Source of the DNA: Heligmosomoides polygyrus polygyrus
Lineage: Eukaryota; Nematoda; Chromadorea; Rhabditida; Heligmosomidae
DNA length: 64,000 nt
Direction of reading: 5' to 3'
Assembly (NCBI GenBank): GCA_947396885.1
Contig: OX377204.1
Span: forward strand, 48,285,139 to 48,349,138
Shown: positions 33,093-42,096 of the stretch, in pieces
How the letters are laid out: each line of letters starts with the position of its first letter
How positions within the stretch are numbered: the stretch's first letter is position 1
The notes under the pieces: generated by a model
Told to the model about the DNA's origin: nothing
Seen by the model: only the letters and a program-made list of their open reading frames with translations
Databases searched by the model: none
Translations under genes and position numbers: made by a program

Positions 33093-33464
33093 TTACTTGC
33101 TTGAGGTGTACTTGGTGACGGCCTTGGTGCCCTCAGAGACGGCGTGCTTAGCGAGCTCTCCGGGAAGGATGAGTCGGACGGCCGTCTGGATTTCGCGAGT
33201 TGAGATCGTCGATCGCTTGTTGTAGTGGGCGAGACGCGAGGCTTGAGCAGCGATGCGCTCGAAGACGTCGTTCACGAACGAGTTCATGATCGACATCGCC
33301 TTCGATGAGACACCGGTGTCGGGGTGGACCTGCTTCAGCACACGGTAGATGTAGACAGAGTAGTTCTCCTTGCGGCGATGACGCTTCTTCTTGTCTCCAG
33401 TACGAGCGGCCTTCTGGCTCTTCGCGGCTTTCTTGGCTCCCTTTGCGGACGGCTTTGGTGGCGT
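33093..33464 (-). CDS. H2B: Histone H2B, full-length coding body but ACG in place of the ATG
   Basis: Core histone that pairs with H2A in the nucleosome. The 123-codon frame matches nematode H2B throughout: a lysine-rich tail beginning [14 protein letters not shown], then [55 protein letters not shown] and the terminal AVTKYTSSK. The usual ATG-CCA-CCA-AAG start reads ACG-CCA-CCA-AAG at 33464, with an in-frame stop 21 bases upstream. No ATG can therefore open the full protein; the first in-frame ATG is internal. It is divergent from H2A with a single base between the two frames, so no promoter remains. It is either a pseudogene made by deletion or an assembly collapse. Confidence 0.95.
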   Translation of the reverse strand, partial: TPPKPSAKGAKKAAKSQKAARTGDKKKRHRRKENYSVYIYRVLKQVHPDTGVSSKAMSIMNSFVNDVFERIAAQASRLAHYNKRSTISTREIQTAVRLILPGELAKHAVSEGTKAVTKYTSSK

Positions 33465-33465
33465 G

Positions 33466-33735
33466 ATGAGGTGTTCAGTTGTTCAGTGTTCAGTAGCTCC
33501 AGTCTACCTGGCTGCTGTCCTCGAATACCTCGCCGCTGAGGTGCTCGAGCTGGCCGGTAACGCTGCTCGCGACAACAAGAAGACCAGAATCACCCCTCGC
33601 CATCTGCAGCTCGCTGTCCGCAACGACGAGGAGCTCAACAAGCTTCTCTCCGGTGTGACCATCGCTCAGGGAGGTGTTCTGCCTAACATCCAGGCCGTGC
33701 TCCTGCCCAAGAAGACCGCCGGTGACAAAGAATAA
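33466..33735 (+). pseudogene. H2A: Histone H2A, N-terminal ~45 residues deleted
   Basis: From 33495 the frame encodes [20 protein letters not shown], then [20 protein letters not shown] and the C-terminal [14 protein letters not shown] of H2A. The N-terminal tail, alpha-N and alpha-1 helices and loop 1 are missing. The deletion point coincides with a TGTTCAG-TTGTTCAG-TGTTCAG filler. A chance ATG at 33466 would give an 89-residue protein with about nine novel residues before the H2A part. That could not form a normal histone fold. The intact C-terminus and 3' stem-loop show that the lesion is a clean loss of the intergenic region and the H2A 5' end. Confidence 0.93.
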
Positions 33736-33767
33736 GCGCACTCTCGTGCTCTCCCATCTAACCCAAC

Positions 33768-33783
33768 GGCCCTCTTTAGGGCC
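33768..33783 (+). terminator. Histone 3' stem-loop of H2A
   Basis: GGCCCTCTTTAGGGCC, a 6-bp stem and 4-base loop, lies 32 bases after the H2A stop. Confidence 0.95.
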
Positions 33784-33789
33784 ACATAC

Positions 33790-34390
33790 GTGTACTATAC
33801 GAATCGAAATTGAGAAACGATTGATTGAATAAATCTTGTAAACTGTTGCTGTTACGTATGTATTTGAGAAAGTGGAGGGAATTGCTTTGATAGCATAAGG
33901 ACATACGTGCTGTATCGTCGGTGAGTTTTTGCCTTCTTGTGCTAGAACTGCTCTACTTTACTTTGTCCCTCTACTTTGTGGACTTCCTCCGTTTTGCAAT
34001 ATCCAATTTCAGGGCGCTGTTTGATGGTGCTTTCAGAGCGCGTTATAAGAGAAGTTCACGTCGCCAATGCCCGACATACATTTTCCGTCGTTCCTTCATC
34101 GTTTCGTCATTATATCTGTGCTTTTAAAGTTAATAAAAGCTCATATTGCAGTGATGTGGTTAGACATCGGTACAAGATGTTCGACATACATTGTTACTTG
34201 TTGGTGCAAGACATTTAAAATTTATTTGTGTCACTGTGTGTAATCCGAAACTGGGTTGTGAGGCATTGGCTGGTGCTGTTGAGATTTTCAAGGTATCACC
34301 GTCTTGCAAACCCGATGGTATGGAACCTGACTATTATGCGCTTTTGACTTGTAACCCATTTCATCAACGGGATTATTAATCAGTACGAGA
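33790..34390. other. Unassigned intergenic region
   Basis: No recognisable gene. An AATAAA at 33828 lies downstream of H2A. Short frames only. Confidence 0.45.
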
Positions 34391-34393
34391 ATT

Positions 34394-34640
34394 GGGGCAC
34401 GTGATAGCGCAGCTAGAGGCGCTGGCTATCGTCCGCACCCGAATCTGGTTCTCGGTTTGGATTTCCCGTCTAGGTCAACTATGCCTTCCATCCTTCCAGG
34501 GCCAGTAAATTGGTGCCAGACCTGTCTGGTAGGCATAAATCACGGAATTACGCATCGGCTGTCCTCTCCGAGGACAGTACGCGTTGCGGAAATGCTTTGC
34601 CGTGAAGCAATACGTATCTCTGGACATTCAGAAGGATCTC
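34394..34640 (+). mobile_element. tRNA-derived SINE, diverged copy 3
   Basis: It has a GGGGCACGTGATAGCGCAGC head, a GGTTCTCGGTTTGGATTTCC B-box region and GTGCCAGACCTGTCTGG in the body. It is more diverged than copies 1, 2 and 4 and has lost its tail. Confidence 0.75.
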
Positions 34641-34674
34641 TTCCATTGAAGGCAAGTACTGCGTTGCCCCATTG

Positions 34675-34825
34675 CGAGGCCGCTGCGCGCACGCGCGCGC
34701 CAAACGCAAGTAGCGCTGGCAGCGGCGGCCGCCACCCCTAGGCGGCGAGAACGGACACCGCCCCTCCACCTGCCGCTGAAGCGGCGGCCGCCGCCTCCGC
34801 CGCCCCTGGGAGAGTATGAAAGGGC
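34675..34825. mobile_element. GC-rich MITE remnant in an RTE copy
   Basis: The right end reads, on the minus strand, AAGGCCCTTTCATACTCTCC. It joins RTE endonuclease sequence exactly after GACCTTA, the same target as the insertion at 30814. The interior has GGCGGCCGCC inverted blocks. The opposite end is lost in SINE-derived sequence. Confidence 0.6.
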
Positions 34826-35045
34826 CTTTAAGGTCACCAGCGACTATGATGACATCTTTCGACGGCACCTCTGCTGTCTTCTCATCAAGCAGGTTTCAAA
34901 ACTCATCCTTGGCTTGATCGGAGGAGCCAGTCTGCGGTGCACACGCAGAGAAGAAGTGATAGAGTCGCTATCTAGCGGCGACAACGATCTTCATCAATCG
35001 ATCGTCAAAGCGCTCGACGCTTAGAATTGAGTCACGAGATCGAGT
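34826..35045 (-). pseudogene. RTE-type LINE endonuclease fragment (part 2)
   Basis: The minus-strand frame includes PSKDVIIVAGDL (near 34860) and RDSILSVERFDDRLMKIV (near 35020). It continues the protein that starts at 35640-35427 after a ~380-bp interruption. Confidence 0.8.
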
Positions 35046-35426
35046 TACGGTGGAAAAATACGATTTTATGATTTTCTCTTTCTTTCCTATATATTCTCGT
35101 CTTTCGTGTCGTCTTAGGCATTCTAATACGATCACTCAACATTTTTCAGGTGTCCTATTCTCTTAGAGTACTTCAGATTCGGCTGTTTCGACTATTCGCG
35201 TCTTATTCTCTTTCCTTCGACTTGGTATTCCTATTCAACTCGATTTGGTTAGTGCGGAAGTAAGGTGAGTTTTTTTTCTTTCATTTTAAAAGGGTTCTTA
35301 TTCTTTTATGCATCATGTATTACTCTTACAATCGTCTAAGGGAAGGAACGAAACGATTATAAGGTATTTTTCAATACTTTTTTAGTGTACTTGTTTACTT
35401 TGGTAGTATTGTTGTTTTGCTTATCG
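35046..35426. other. Pyrimidine-rich insertion splitting the RTE endonuclease
   Basis: This 380-bp block lies between two RTE frame pieces that are adjacent in the protein (GIIVS before it, RSRDSIL after it). It is T-rich with a TTTTTCAGG word. No clear termini or duplication could be read, so its class is unknown. Confidence 0.55.
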
Positions 35427-35930
35427 TTAAGAGACGATTATTCCGATACCACTGGTGGTCCTGGGACTTCCACATAGAACGGCCTTGAATCCTCGTCCTA
35501 TGCCCCTTGACTTGCGGCAGCACCATCTCGACTCCTGCACCGCACAGAAATCAACTCTTCTACGTTCCAGTGTTTCAACCAAGTCGCACGAGCGGCCCGT
35601 CAACGTATTCACTTTCGGCGTTGCCACGCAAGTCCTGCTTACGTTACGGAACTTTCGGACTAGCTCAGTTGCCCCCCCGATGCCGTCCTCGCATCAACCC
35701 TCGCATACTTTCCACACTCGCCGAGCTCTGCGAGTGCGCGTCGGCTCTCGCGGACTCCGTAATCTCGATAAACGTGAGCTGACATACACCATATGATGTG
35801 ACATGGGTTTTAGTAGGCCGGCCTGTCACAATGGTCTCTCGCCTGCAATCGAGTGCCCGTGTTTGAGTTAGCTCGCAGAGCGAGCAGTTTCCAGTGGCAC
35901 CACGTGGAGGATCGGACATCGGCACTAACC
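35427..35930 (-). pseudogene. RTE-type LINE 5' region and endonuclease N-terminus
   Basis: The minus-strand frame reads VNTLTGRSCDLVETLERRRV, then FCAVQESRWCCRKSRGIGRG and SPRTTSGIGIIVS, an endonuclease N-terminus of the CFDP2-like RTE type. 35640-35930 would be its 5' UTR. Confidence 0.85.
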
Positions 35931-35934
35931 TATG

Positions 35935-37135
35935 ATGCGTACTACTAGCACTATATCTAGAGGTGTTTGCTGATTACGCTAACTAAAAGAAATTCAGTAT
36001 TTATTTATGGCGTTAATTTCGGATTAAGATTGATTTCTAGCCAATTGGACACTTCTAAGATCAATTGAACACCTTTTAAAGGAATCTGGACACGATAGGT
36101 TTAAAAACCGTTGACTCAAAAAGTATAATTAAAGGAACATGTATCCACGGCGACCAAGTAGAATGCGCAACCATGAAATTCTCATCATTTTAACTTTTTG
36201 CTTGGGGGTGATTCTATCGACTACAATGCACCTGAGGTCTCCACTTTTCTGCATCTTAAGATATACAATTTTCCCTTCAAGCAGGATGCTTTACATTGTT
36301 AACAAGACACTTTTCATATTAAACCGAACATTTTTCAAACAACATAAGAATTTTGTGTTTATTCGAAGTGTAGTTTCTCTCAGAATACTCCTCGTCCGCT
36401 TGGTATAGACAGTTCTGCCGGAGGCGGATAGTGTAAGTATTGGTCATATCATTTTTTGTACACCCTGGATAGTCTAATTTAATTTTTCAATAAAAGGAGG
36501 GATATGATATTTTGAAACGTTGTCAACTGATTTGGAAGCTAATTACCATCAGTTTAATTTGAAAGAGGTTCAGTGTGAGGTGAGAAGCCAAGCAGTCCAA
36601 TTATAAATGAGAAGGCTGCAGCGTGGAAGGCTATCAAGAGAGAATGGTTACAAGCAGGTATTGAGCATTAGTTAAGCCTTGCTCGAAGTGTGTTTACCTA
36701 GTAACAACTGCCATGCTCAGGCCTAATTCAAAAGCTCTGTCAGTCAAGGACACATTGTGGCGTTCTTTGGCAATCTGATGGAAAATTCAATGGTTCTTCT
36801 TTCCATAAGAGCGTAGTAGCTGCTCCTTACTCTGCATTCAGTCATGAATGCTAATTCTTCATGGTTTTGCATCAATTCTTTTGTTTGGGTTAGGAAGAAA
36901 CGAGTGTAGACAAGGCGGCTAGGGGGTAGGGAAAAGAATACCGATTAGACAATAGTCGTTTTCTTCCTGCACAGAACGGATTTGCACTCTTCCTATCAGC
37001 TAGAATGAAACGATCACCGACGGCTTGAATCCGAACTGCCTTCCTGCGACGGGTAGGAAAGGTAGGACCAATCTTTTGGTGGAGAGTTCATTCTCTAATT
37101 ATTTATTCCACTCACTTCTCCCCGAAAGCTAACCT
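35935..37135. other. Unassigned region
   Basis: No recognised gene. 36040-36090 has GGACACTTCTAAG/CAATTG words like those at 32050-32145. The 89-codon frame at 36139-36408 has no family resemblance. Confidence 0.45.
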
Positions 37136-37139
37136 GATA

Positions 37140-38080
37140 TCATAGATGCTGTTGAACGCTGGTCCCACGAGTGGCGGCTCCCTTTGTCAAAAGAAGAAAA
37201 AAACTAAGGTGCTCCATTTAGGAAGGACAAATCCCGGCTACATATACAAGTTAGGTGAAAATGGGATTACAAGCACTGATCAATGGAGATTTCTCCTGGA
37301 GATCTTGAGTTCTCCTCGACGCAAATTTGGCTTCGGATGCGCATTGTGAACAAATTGCAAATAAAGCGATGGTTGTGGTACACAATCTCTTTAGAAGTCT
37401 TTCCACAAAAAAACCCCTCTGTCCTTGTCAAAGCATATAAGACTTACGTTAGGCCGATACTTGAGTATAGAACAACACTTTTTTACCCAGTTAAGAAGAA
37501 AACTATGCTTGGACTTGAAAAAGTCCAAAATAGCCTCACTAGAAAATTATTGTTAGGAAGTGTGGCTTTAATTATCCCATGCTACTCCCAGCAGTGAAGT
37601 AAGAAACAAACAACTTGGGCTACAGACACTTTCGTACAGACGAAGAATATACGACCTCGTAATGGTTCACAAAATTCTCCATGGTTTCTGTGGACTTGAT
37701 GAACGTGATTTCTTCATGGTGAGACCATCTAGAACACGAGGAGGAGAGAAACTTTCACTAATTACTGCAAAATCTTCCATTCGACATAACTTTAGAGCAG
37801 GTTCGGATTATATGGATTATATAAAGGATAAAATCTTGCAGGAAATGATCACAAGCTGTGAGAGGAGACTCTAAGATTGAGTACTTTGTTATAAAGCAAG
37901 TTGCGTTACAATGTGTGGACCCACTTTACGGAAATTTACGATTCAATACTCAAAACGTCGTAAATCGTAATTCGCAAAAAAAATGTCAAAAATGTCCGTA
38001 GATCGTGATTACGGACAGCTCTGTACTGAGAAGACTCAAATCCTAGCGATTGGAAAGAACACAATAAATAAATAGTTGAA
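37140..38080 (+). pseudogene. CR1-type LINE 3' fragment (copy 6)
   Basis: Frames encode KKTKVLHLGRTNPGYIYKLG (near 37195), KAYKTYVRPILEYRTTLFYP (near 37430), GLEKVQNSLTRKLLL and RIYDLVMVHKILHGFCGLDE (near 37650), the thumb and C-terminal part of CR1 ORF2. The ORF ends near 37874. The element ends with ACAATAAATAAATAG near 38065, a typical CR1 tail. Confidence 0.85.
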
Positions 38081-38469
38081 GGATGTTTGCACTGTTCATA
38101 AAATGCTCATAGGGAGGATGTTGCTTTGTGTCAAAATGTTGCTCCGTCACTCCGTCCAGAACTCGAGGCGGCTCCATGAAACTAACATATGCCAGAGCTA
38201 GCTCCAACCTGAGGGCCAGGTCGTTAACTGTCGAGTGGCCTTTGCTTTCGTAGCGCTCAGGTTTGGTGTTCCTGTGTCATCCCATGCACCTGCTGAGTTC
38301 AAGCGTATGGCCACGAATAAACTGCTCGAGTAATAAGTTATATGACTAATTGTTTGAGCGTTGCTTGGGTTTTGTTTGTTTTCCCTTTCTTTGTTACATG
38401 TGTGTCTTATACTCACGTAATAAAATAAATAAATAAATACATCCGAAGCGGTATACTAGGCTGGTGGAG

Positions 38470-38700
38470 ACCGTCTAAGGAAAGTAGTTGAAGTGCGAGA
38501 CTTGGGATACCTCATAAACGAAAAACTCGATTTTACTCCCATTATCAGATGTCAGTAAAAAAAGCAAACCGTCGTACGACCATTCTCGTGCAGTGCGACC
38601 GGACACTGTACCCTCCCCAAATGATGCGACGACAGGAAGCGGTTGCTGACTCACCAAATAAGAGACCTCGGATGTACTCTCTGGAAAGCTCCATTTTTCT
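38470..38700 (-). pseudogene. Mariner-type transposase N-terminal fragment
   Basis: Minus-strand frames give MELSREYIRGLLF (near 38690) and, after a frameshift, ASFGEGTVSGRTAREW (near 38610). These resemble the first and second helix-turn-helix parts of mariner transposases. No termini are seen. Confidence 0.5.
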
Positions 38701-38704
38701 AGGA

Positions 38705-40050
38705 GTTAGGCGAGAGTGAGTAGCTAGCAATAATAGTAAACTACCTACCTGATCTCTTTATGTGAACGAAAGAGGTTGCTATAAGGTAGCGTTAGTGAGA
38801 AAAAAGCACATTCAAAAAATGGCCGAAACTTTCGCAACAACCTAATAGTTGTGCGTTGCCCTGGCCTCAGTTTCTCTCTCATTCCTAACAGCATCGAAAG
38901 GGCGAAACAGCCTGGCTTACCCACACCCAAGAGCACGAGAACGAGATATTGTTTCATGATGACGCATAACACTCTTATAGGGCAAGCTATATCGCTATAT
39001 CTAACTCATCCGACTTTTTTGATGTAACGCCCAGTAGAAATGGGGCTGGAACGTTGAAGCTTGCCGGCTCGGTCGCGAAAGCTTGGATCACATCAGATTT
39101 TCTCTTTTTTCCTCTTCTCCTTTTCCTTTCACTTATTTGCACCTTTTATCAAAGACAAGGTACTCGAAGTGCCTGGTAATGTATTTAAGGGATATCCTGA
39201 CCGAAGGCTTAAGAAGATCTAATTGTAATTTCGAGTAGTTGCGCACCTCCGCTCTTTCACCTCTACTTTGCTAAGTGAGTTTCATACGGGCACTTCTGTC
39301 TATTTCCTTTTTTGTATTTTTATGCACTGCTTTGTTGTCTGTTTCGAATGCTCATTTGTATTTCGGTTTTGCAGCTGTTGTTTTGCAACGCGACTTTTGC
39401 TCACATCCCGAAATAAATAAATACAATAAATACGCAATTTTTTTGAATATTCGAAATCGAATACATTTGAAAAATGCGATTTTTTGAATACTCGATATCG
39501 AGTATTCAAATCCGAATAAAAATCATTCCAACGCCTATTCGGATAGGTCATTCGAGCACAACTATACTGGCCAGTAGGTGGACCACTGTTGTTACTAACA
39601 ATGGTGATCATATTGTTAGCTGATTTGCATTGTACGTTGAATAAAGAAATAAAGAAGAGAAGACTCTATCAAGACTTTCCGATCAGCCTAGCAGCTGCGT
39701 CGTCAAGTGTTGACTATCAACAACTCGAATTGTCCAGACCAGTACATGGCACATCTTCTGTTTCGCAAATCAGCGGCATAACAACAGAAACACGAGTTCT
39801 TTCAGAAAACAACAAGTACATCGGAAATCTTCACAATGTTGATGATACTGACTCAGCGACGAACTGAGAAACACGTACAATTTGAGGGTGATGCGCAAAA
39901 CCGGTAGAAAACTTGAAGCTACAATGAGATTATCTTGGAGTTAAGAGAAGAGAATAGATAAAACTAACGCAATGATATTTACTAGGCATGCACAAGATAA
40001 GTAGCAAGTGATTATGATGACACGAACGACGCTGAATGCATATACATAGG
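38705..40050. other. Unassigned region with one coding-like frame
   Basis: No transposon family is recognised. The 92-codon frame at 39589-39867 (LNKEIKKRRLYQDFPISLAA, serine- and threonine-rich afterwards) has codon composition like real protein but no identifiable domain. It could be a terminal exon of an unknown gene. Confidence 0.35.
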
Positions 40051-40580
40051 ACCAGGGGTGCACAAAATCCTGGGCGTTAAATTTGTTTACCACTTTTTTA
40101 ACGAGCACTTTTCGTTAAACTTTCGGTAAAACTTTCGTTAAAAAACAATTAGAGCAGTTATTTCAAATGAAAAAAATCAGGGAAAGCGCTTCGTGTTCCA
40201 ACTTCAGAAGATCAATAACTAAAGTTCAACGAACGCACCTCAACATACTACAATGTAATATAAGCAATTCACTACCAAAAAGAGTGGACAGAAAAATAAA
40301 AGAGCCTTCAGCAACAAACTATCTTCAGAATGTGAAAGTGGTACAGCTACGGAATTATCATTCAAAAAACGGCATCTCTTGGGCTTGTGCCCGCAATGCG
40401 CCGGCAAGGCATCTTACAATGTAAGCCAGATCGGGCAGACCTCGAAGTTCCCTCATTTCAAATACGCCCTGCGACAGAAGACATCCTCTCCGTTTCGACT
40501 GTTCTAGGTGGCCACCAAAAGTATTTTTGGTGTAAGCGGTGCCAAACTGGGATAGGCATAACTTACGAGAGGCCGTCTGT

Positions 40581-40647
40581 GAACTTGGTCCCCACGATTC
40601 TCAACAAGACCTATATGGTCCTGTTGAGAATGGTGGGGACTAAGTTC
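40581..40647. repeat. 31-bp inverted repeat with 5-base loop
   Basis: GAACTTGGTCCCCACGATTC onward at 40581-40611 is repeated inverted at 40617-40647 with three mismatches, around TATAT. Confidence 0.9.
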
Positions 40648-40990
40648 ACCGACGTACTTTTGTTAGTAGATTCGTTGATGCGCTTGGCGACTCGGCGAGG
40701 GGATTTTCCAACTTCTGAATGCACAAGTGCTTCGTCACGCCTATCGACGTCCCTCCCACTTGTGCGCTTCGCGTGATGTTGCAGTATCACTAAGCTAAGG
40801 ACAATCATATCAAGCAAGCTGCTCTACTTGTACAGTCTTTTACTTAACTAGAAGTACAAAAGGCTCGCAGTACGTACAGTATATAGTATGATAGGGCGAT
40901 CTAATGGTTCCTCACTACTGGTCTCTCTTAGTGAAACGGTCCCCCATTACTAGTACTGGTCCCCCTCAATGACCCCCCCCCCCCCCGTTA

Positions 40991-41073
40991 AGGCCTCCGC
41001 ACACTTCTGCGGCCACGATCCTATCCTTAACCATAGCGGAGAGCGGCAACGCCGCAGAAGTGTGCGGAGGCCT
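40991..41073. mobile_element. 83-bp MITE with TTA duplication
   Basis: TTA at 40988-40990 and 41074-41076 flank AGGCCTCCGCACACTTCTGC and its inverted copy. It is a very short Harbinger-like MITE, related to 42322-42963 by its CTCCGCACACTTCTGCGGC terminus. Confidence 0.85.
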
Positions 41074-41204
41074 TTAGCGGACGACGTCTTCGGCACGTCT
41101 ACCTGAAACCCAAACACGTTGAGCGACGTCTTTGGCACGTCTTCTGAGTCCCAGGCACATCATGCGACGTATTCCGCACGTCTTCTGAATCTCCTGGCAC
41201 GTAG

Positions 41205-41660
41205 AAGAGGTCTCGGTATTTTCGCTATTTCTACGCCTCGTGATTTGATCAGTATCGATTGTCGGTGATCGATACTACGAAAACGAACTTCAGATTCGCG
41301 TTGAGCGACCTCGACTACCCCAGGGCTAAAGTTTCCGACCGCCTGGACGACGTCCACAAAAAATCGATAGTTCGATAAATATTGATCGGTGGCGACCGAT
41401 ACATCAAAAGCGAACTTCAGATTCGTGTTCAGCGACGTCGACTATCCCCTGAGCAACAGTTTCCAGGCAGGTAGAAGACGTCTGGGTATTTTTCGGCATT
41501 TTCATGACCCGTAACTTGATCATTATCGATTGATGGCGATCGATACTTCGAAAGCGTACTTCAATTTCGTGTTCAGCGACCTCGACTGCACCAGGACTGA
41601 AGTTCAAAGGCAGGGAGAAGACGTTTGGGTATTTTTCGCTATTTTCGTCCCGTAATTCCC
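41205..41660. repeat. Tandem ~130-bp repeats (about three copies)
   Basis: GCGAACTTCAGATTCGTGTT and variants recur at about 41283, 41411 and 41550. Each is preceded by TCGAT-rich palindromic words and followed by GACCTCGACTAC... and a GTATTTTTCG box. A related copy is at 44880-45060. Confidence 0.75.
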
Positions 41661-42017
41661 CCCTCGATTTTCCCCCTATTTTATGACTAATTTCTGCGAC
41701 GGCGCCGACAGGTCAGCGCTTAGCGCGTTATTATATAGTATGAATGGTAGGATGATTATTTCCGAAATTTCGGATGCGCCATGGTTTTGAATGGCCTTTC
41801 ACGAGCAGTCCTAATCGGAGGGGTGGGGATGCGGCCTGCAATAATAGTGAAGGCTAAAAGGGAAACTGATAAACTTATTGAGGAAAAAGTCCGTGCAAAA
41901 ATTCCGTTTAGTTTCCAAAAATTTTAGATGAGTCGTTAGGCCAGAATTTAACGAAAAAATGTCGTTAATTCGTTAAATCGTTAAGCGTTAAATGCGCACC
42001 CCGGGTGGGACCGTAGC

Positions 42018-42096
42018 TTAGAACATGCTGACCATCTTGAATCTTGTCCGAACCAGGTACCGCATTCTGATCTGGTCGACATCGTACACGATGTAC
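42018..42096 (-). other. parp-1: parp-1 terminal exon, isolated by a 5.4-kb intron
   Basis: The acceptor ATCTTTCAG precedes G at 42096. That base completes the Glu codon begun by GA at 47484-47483. The frame then reads [16 protein letters not shown], then TRFKMVSMF and TAA (42020-42018). This is the canonical PARP end (YNE-Y/F-IVYD). Without it the enzyme would lack the glutamate needed for chain elongation. Confidence 0.93.

Larger units (their letters stand above)
40053..42003. mobile_element. hAT-like element abutting the parp-1 stop codon
   Basis: The left end is CAGGGGTGCACAAAATCC. The right end read inward is GGGGTGCGCATTTAACGC. Both have GTTAAA/TTAACG words in the sub-terminal 80 bp. 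CAGGGGTGCAC is a common hAT terminus. Flanks CATAGGAC and GGTGGGAC agree at 5 of 8 positions, so the duplication is eroded. No transposase frame is present. The right end lies 14 bases beyond the parp-1 stop, so parp-1 transcripts must end inside or beyond this element. It contains a MITE (40991-41073), an inverted repeat (40581-40647) and tandem repeats (41205-41660). Confidence 0.6.

Noticed and set aside
33391..33735. Upstream extension of the H2A frame to 33391
   Set aside because: That part is antisense to H2B codons and is not H2A.
36139..36408. 89-codon hydrophobic frame as a membrane protein gene
   Set aside because: AT-rich composition produces Phe/Leu/Ile codons. No homologous pattern or splice context.
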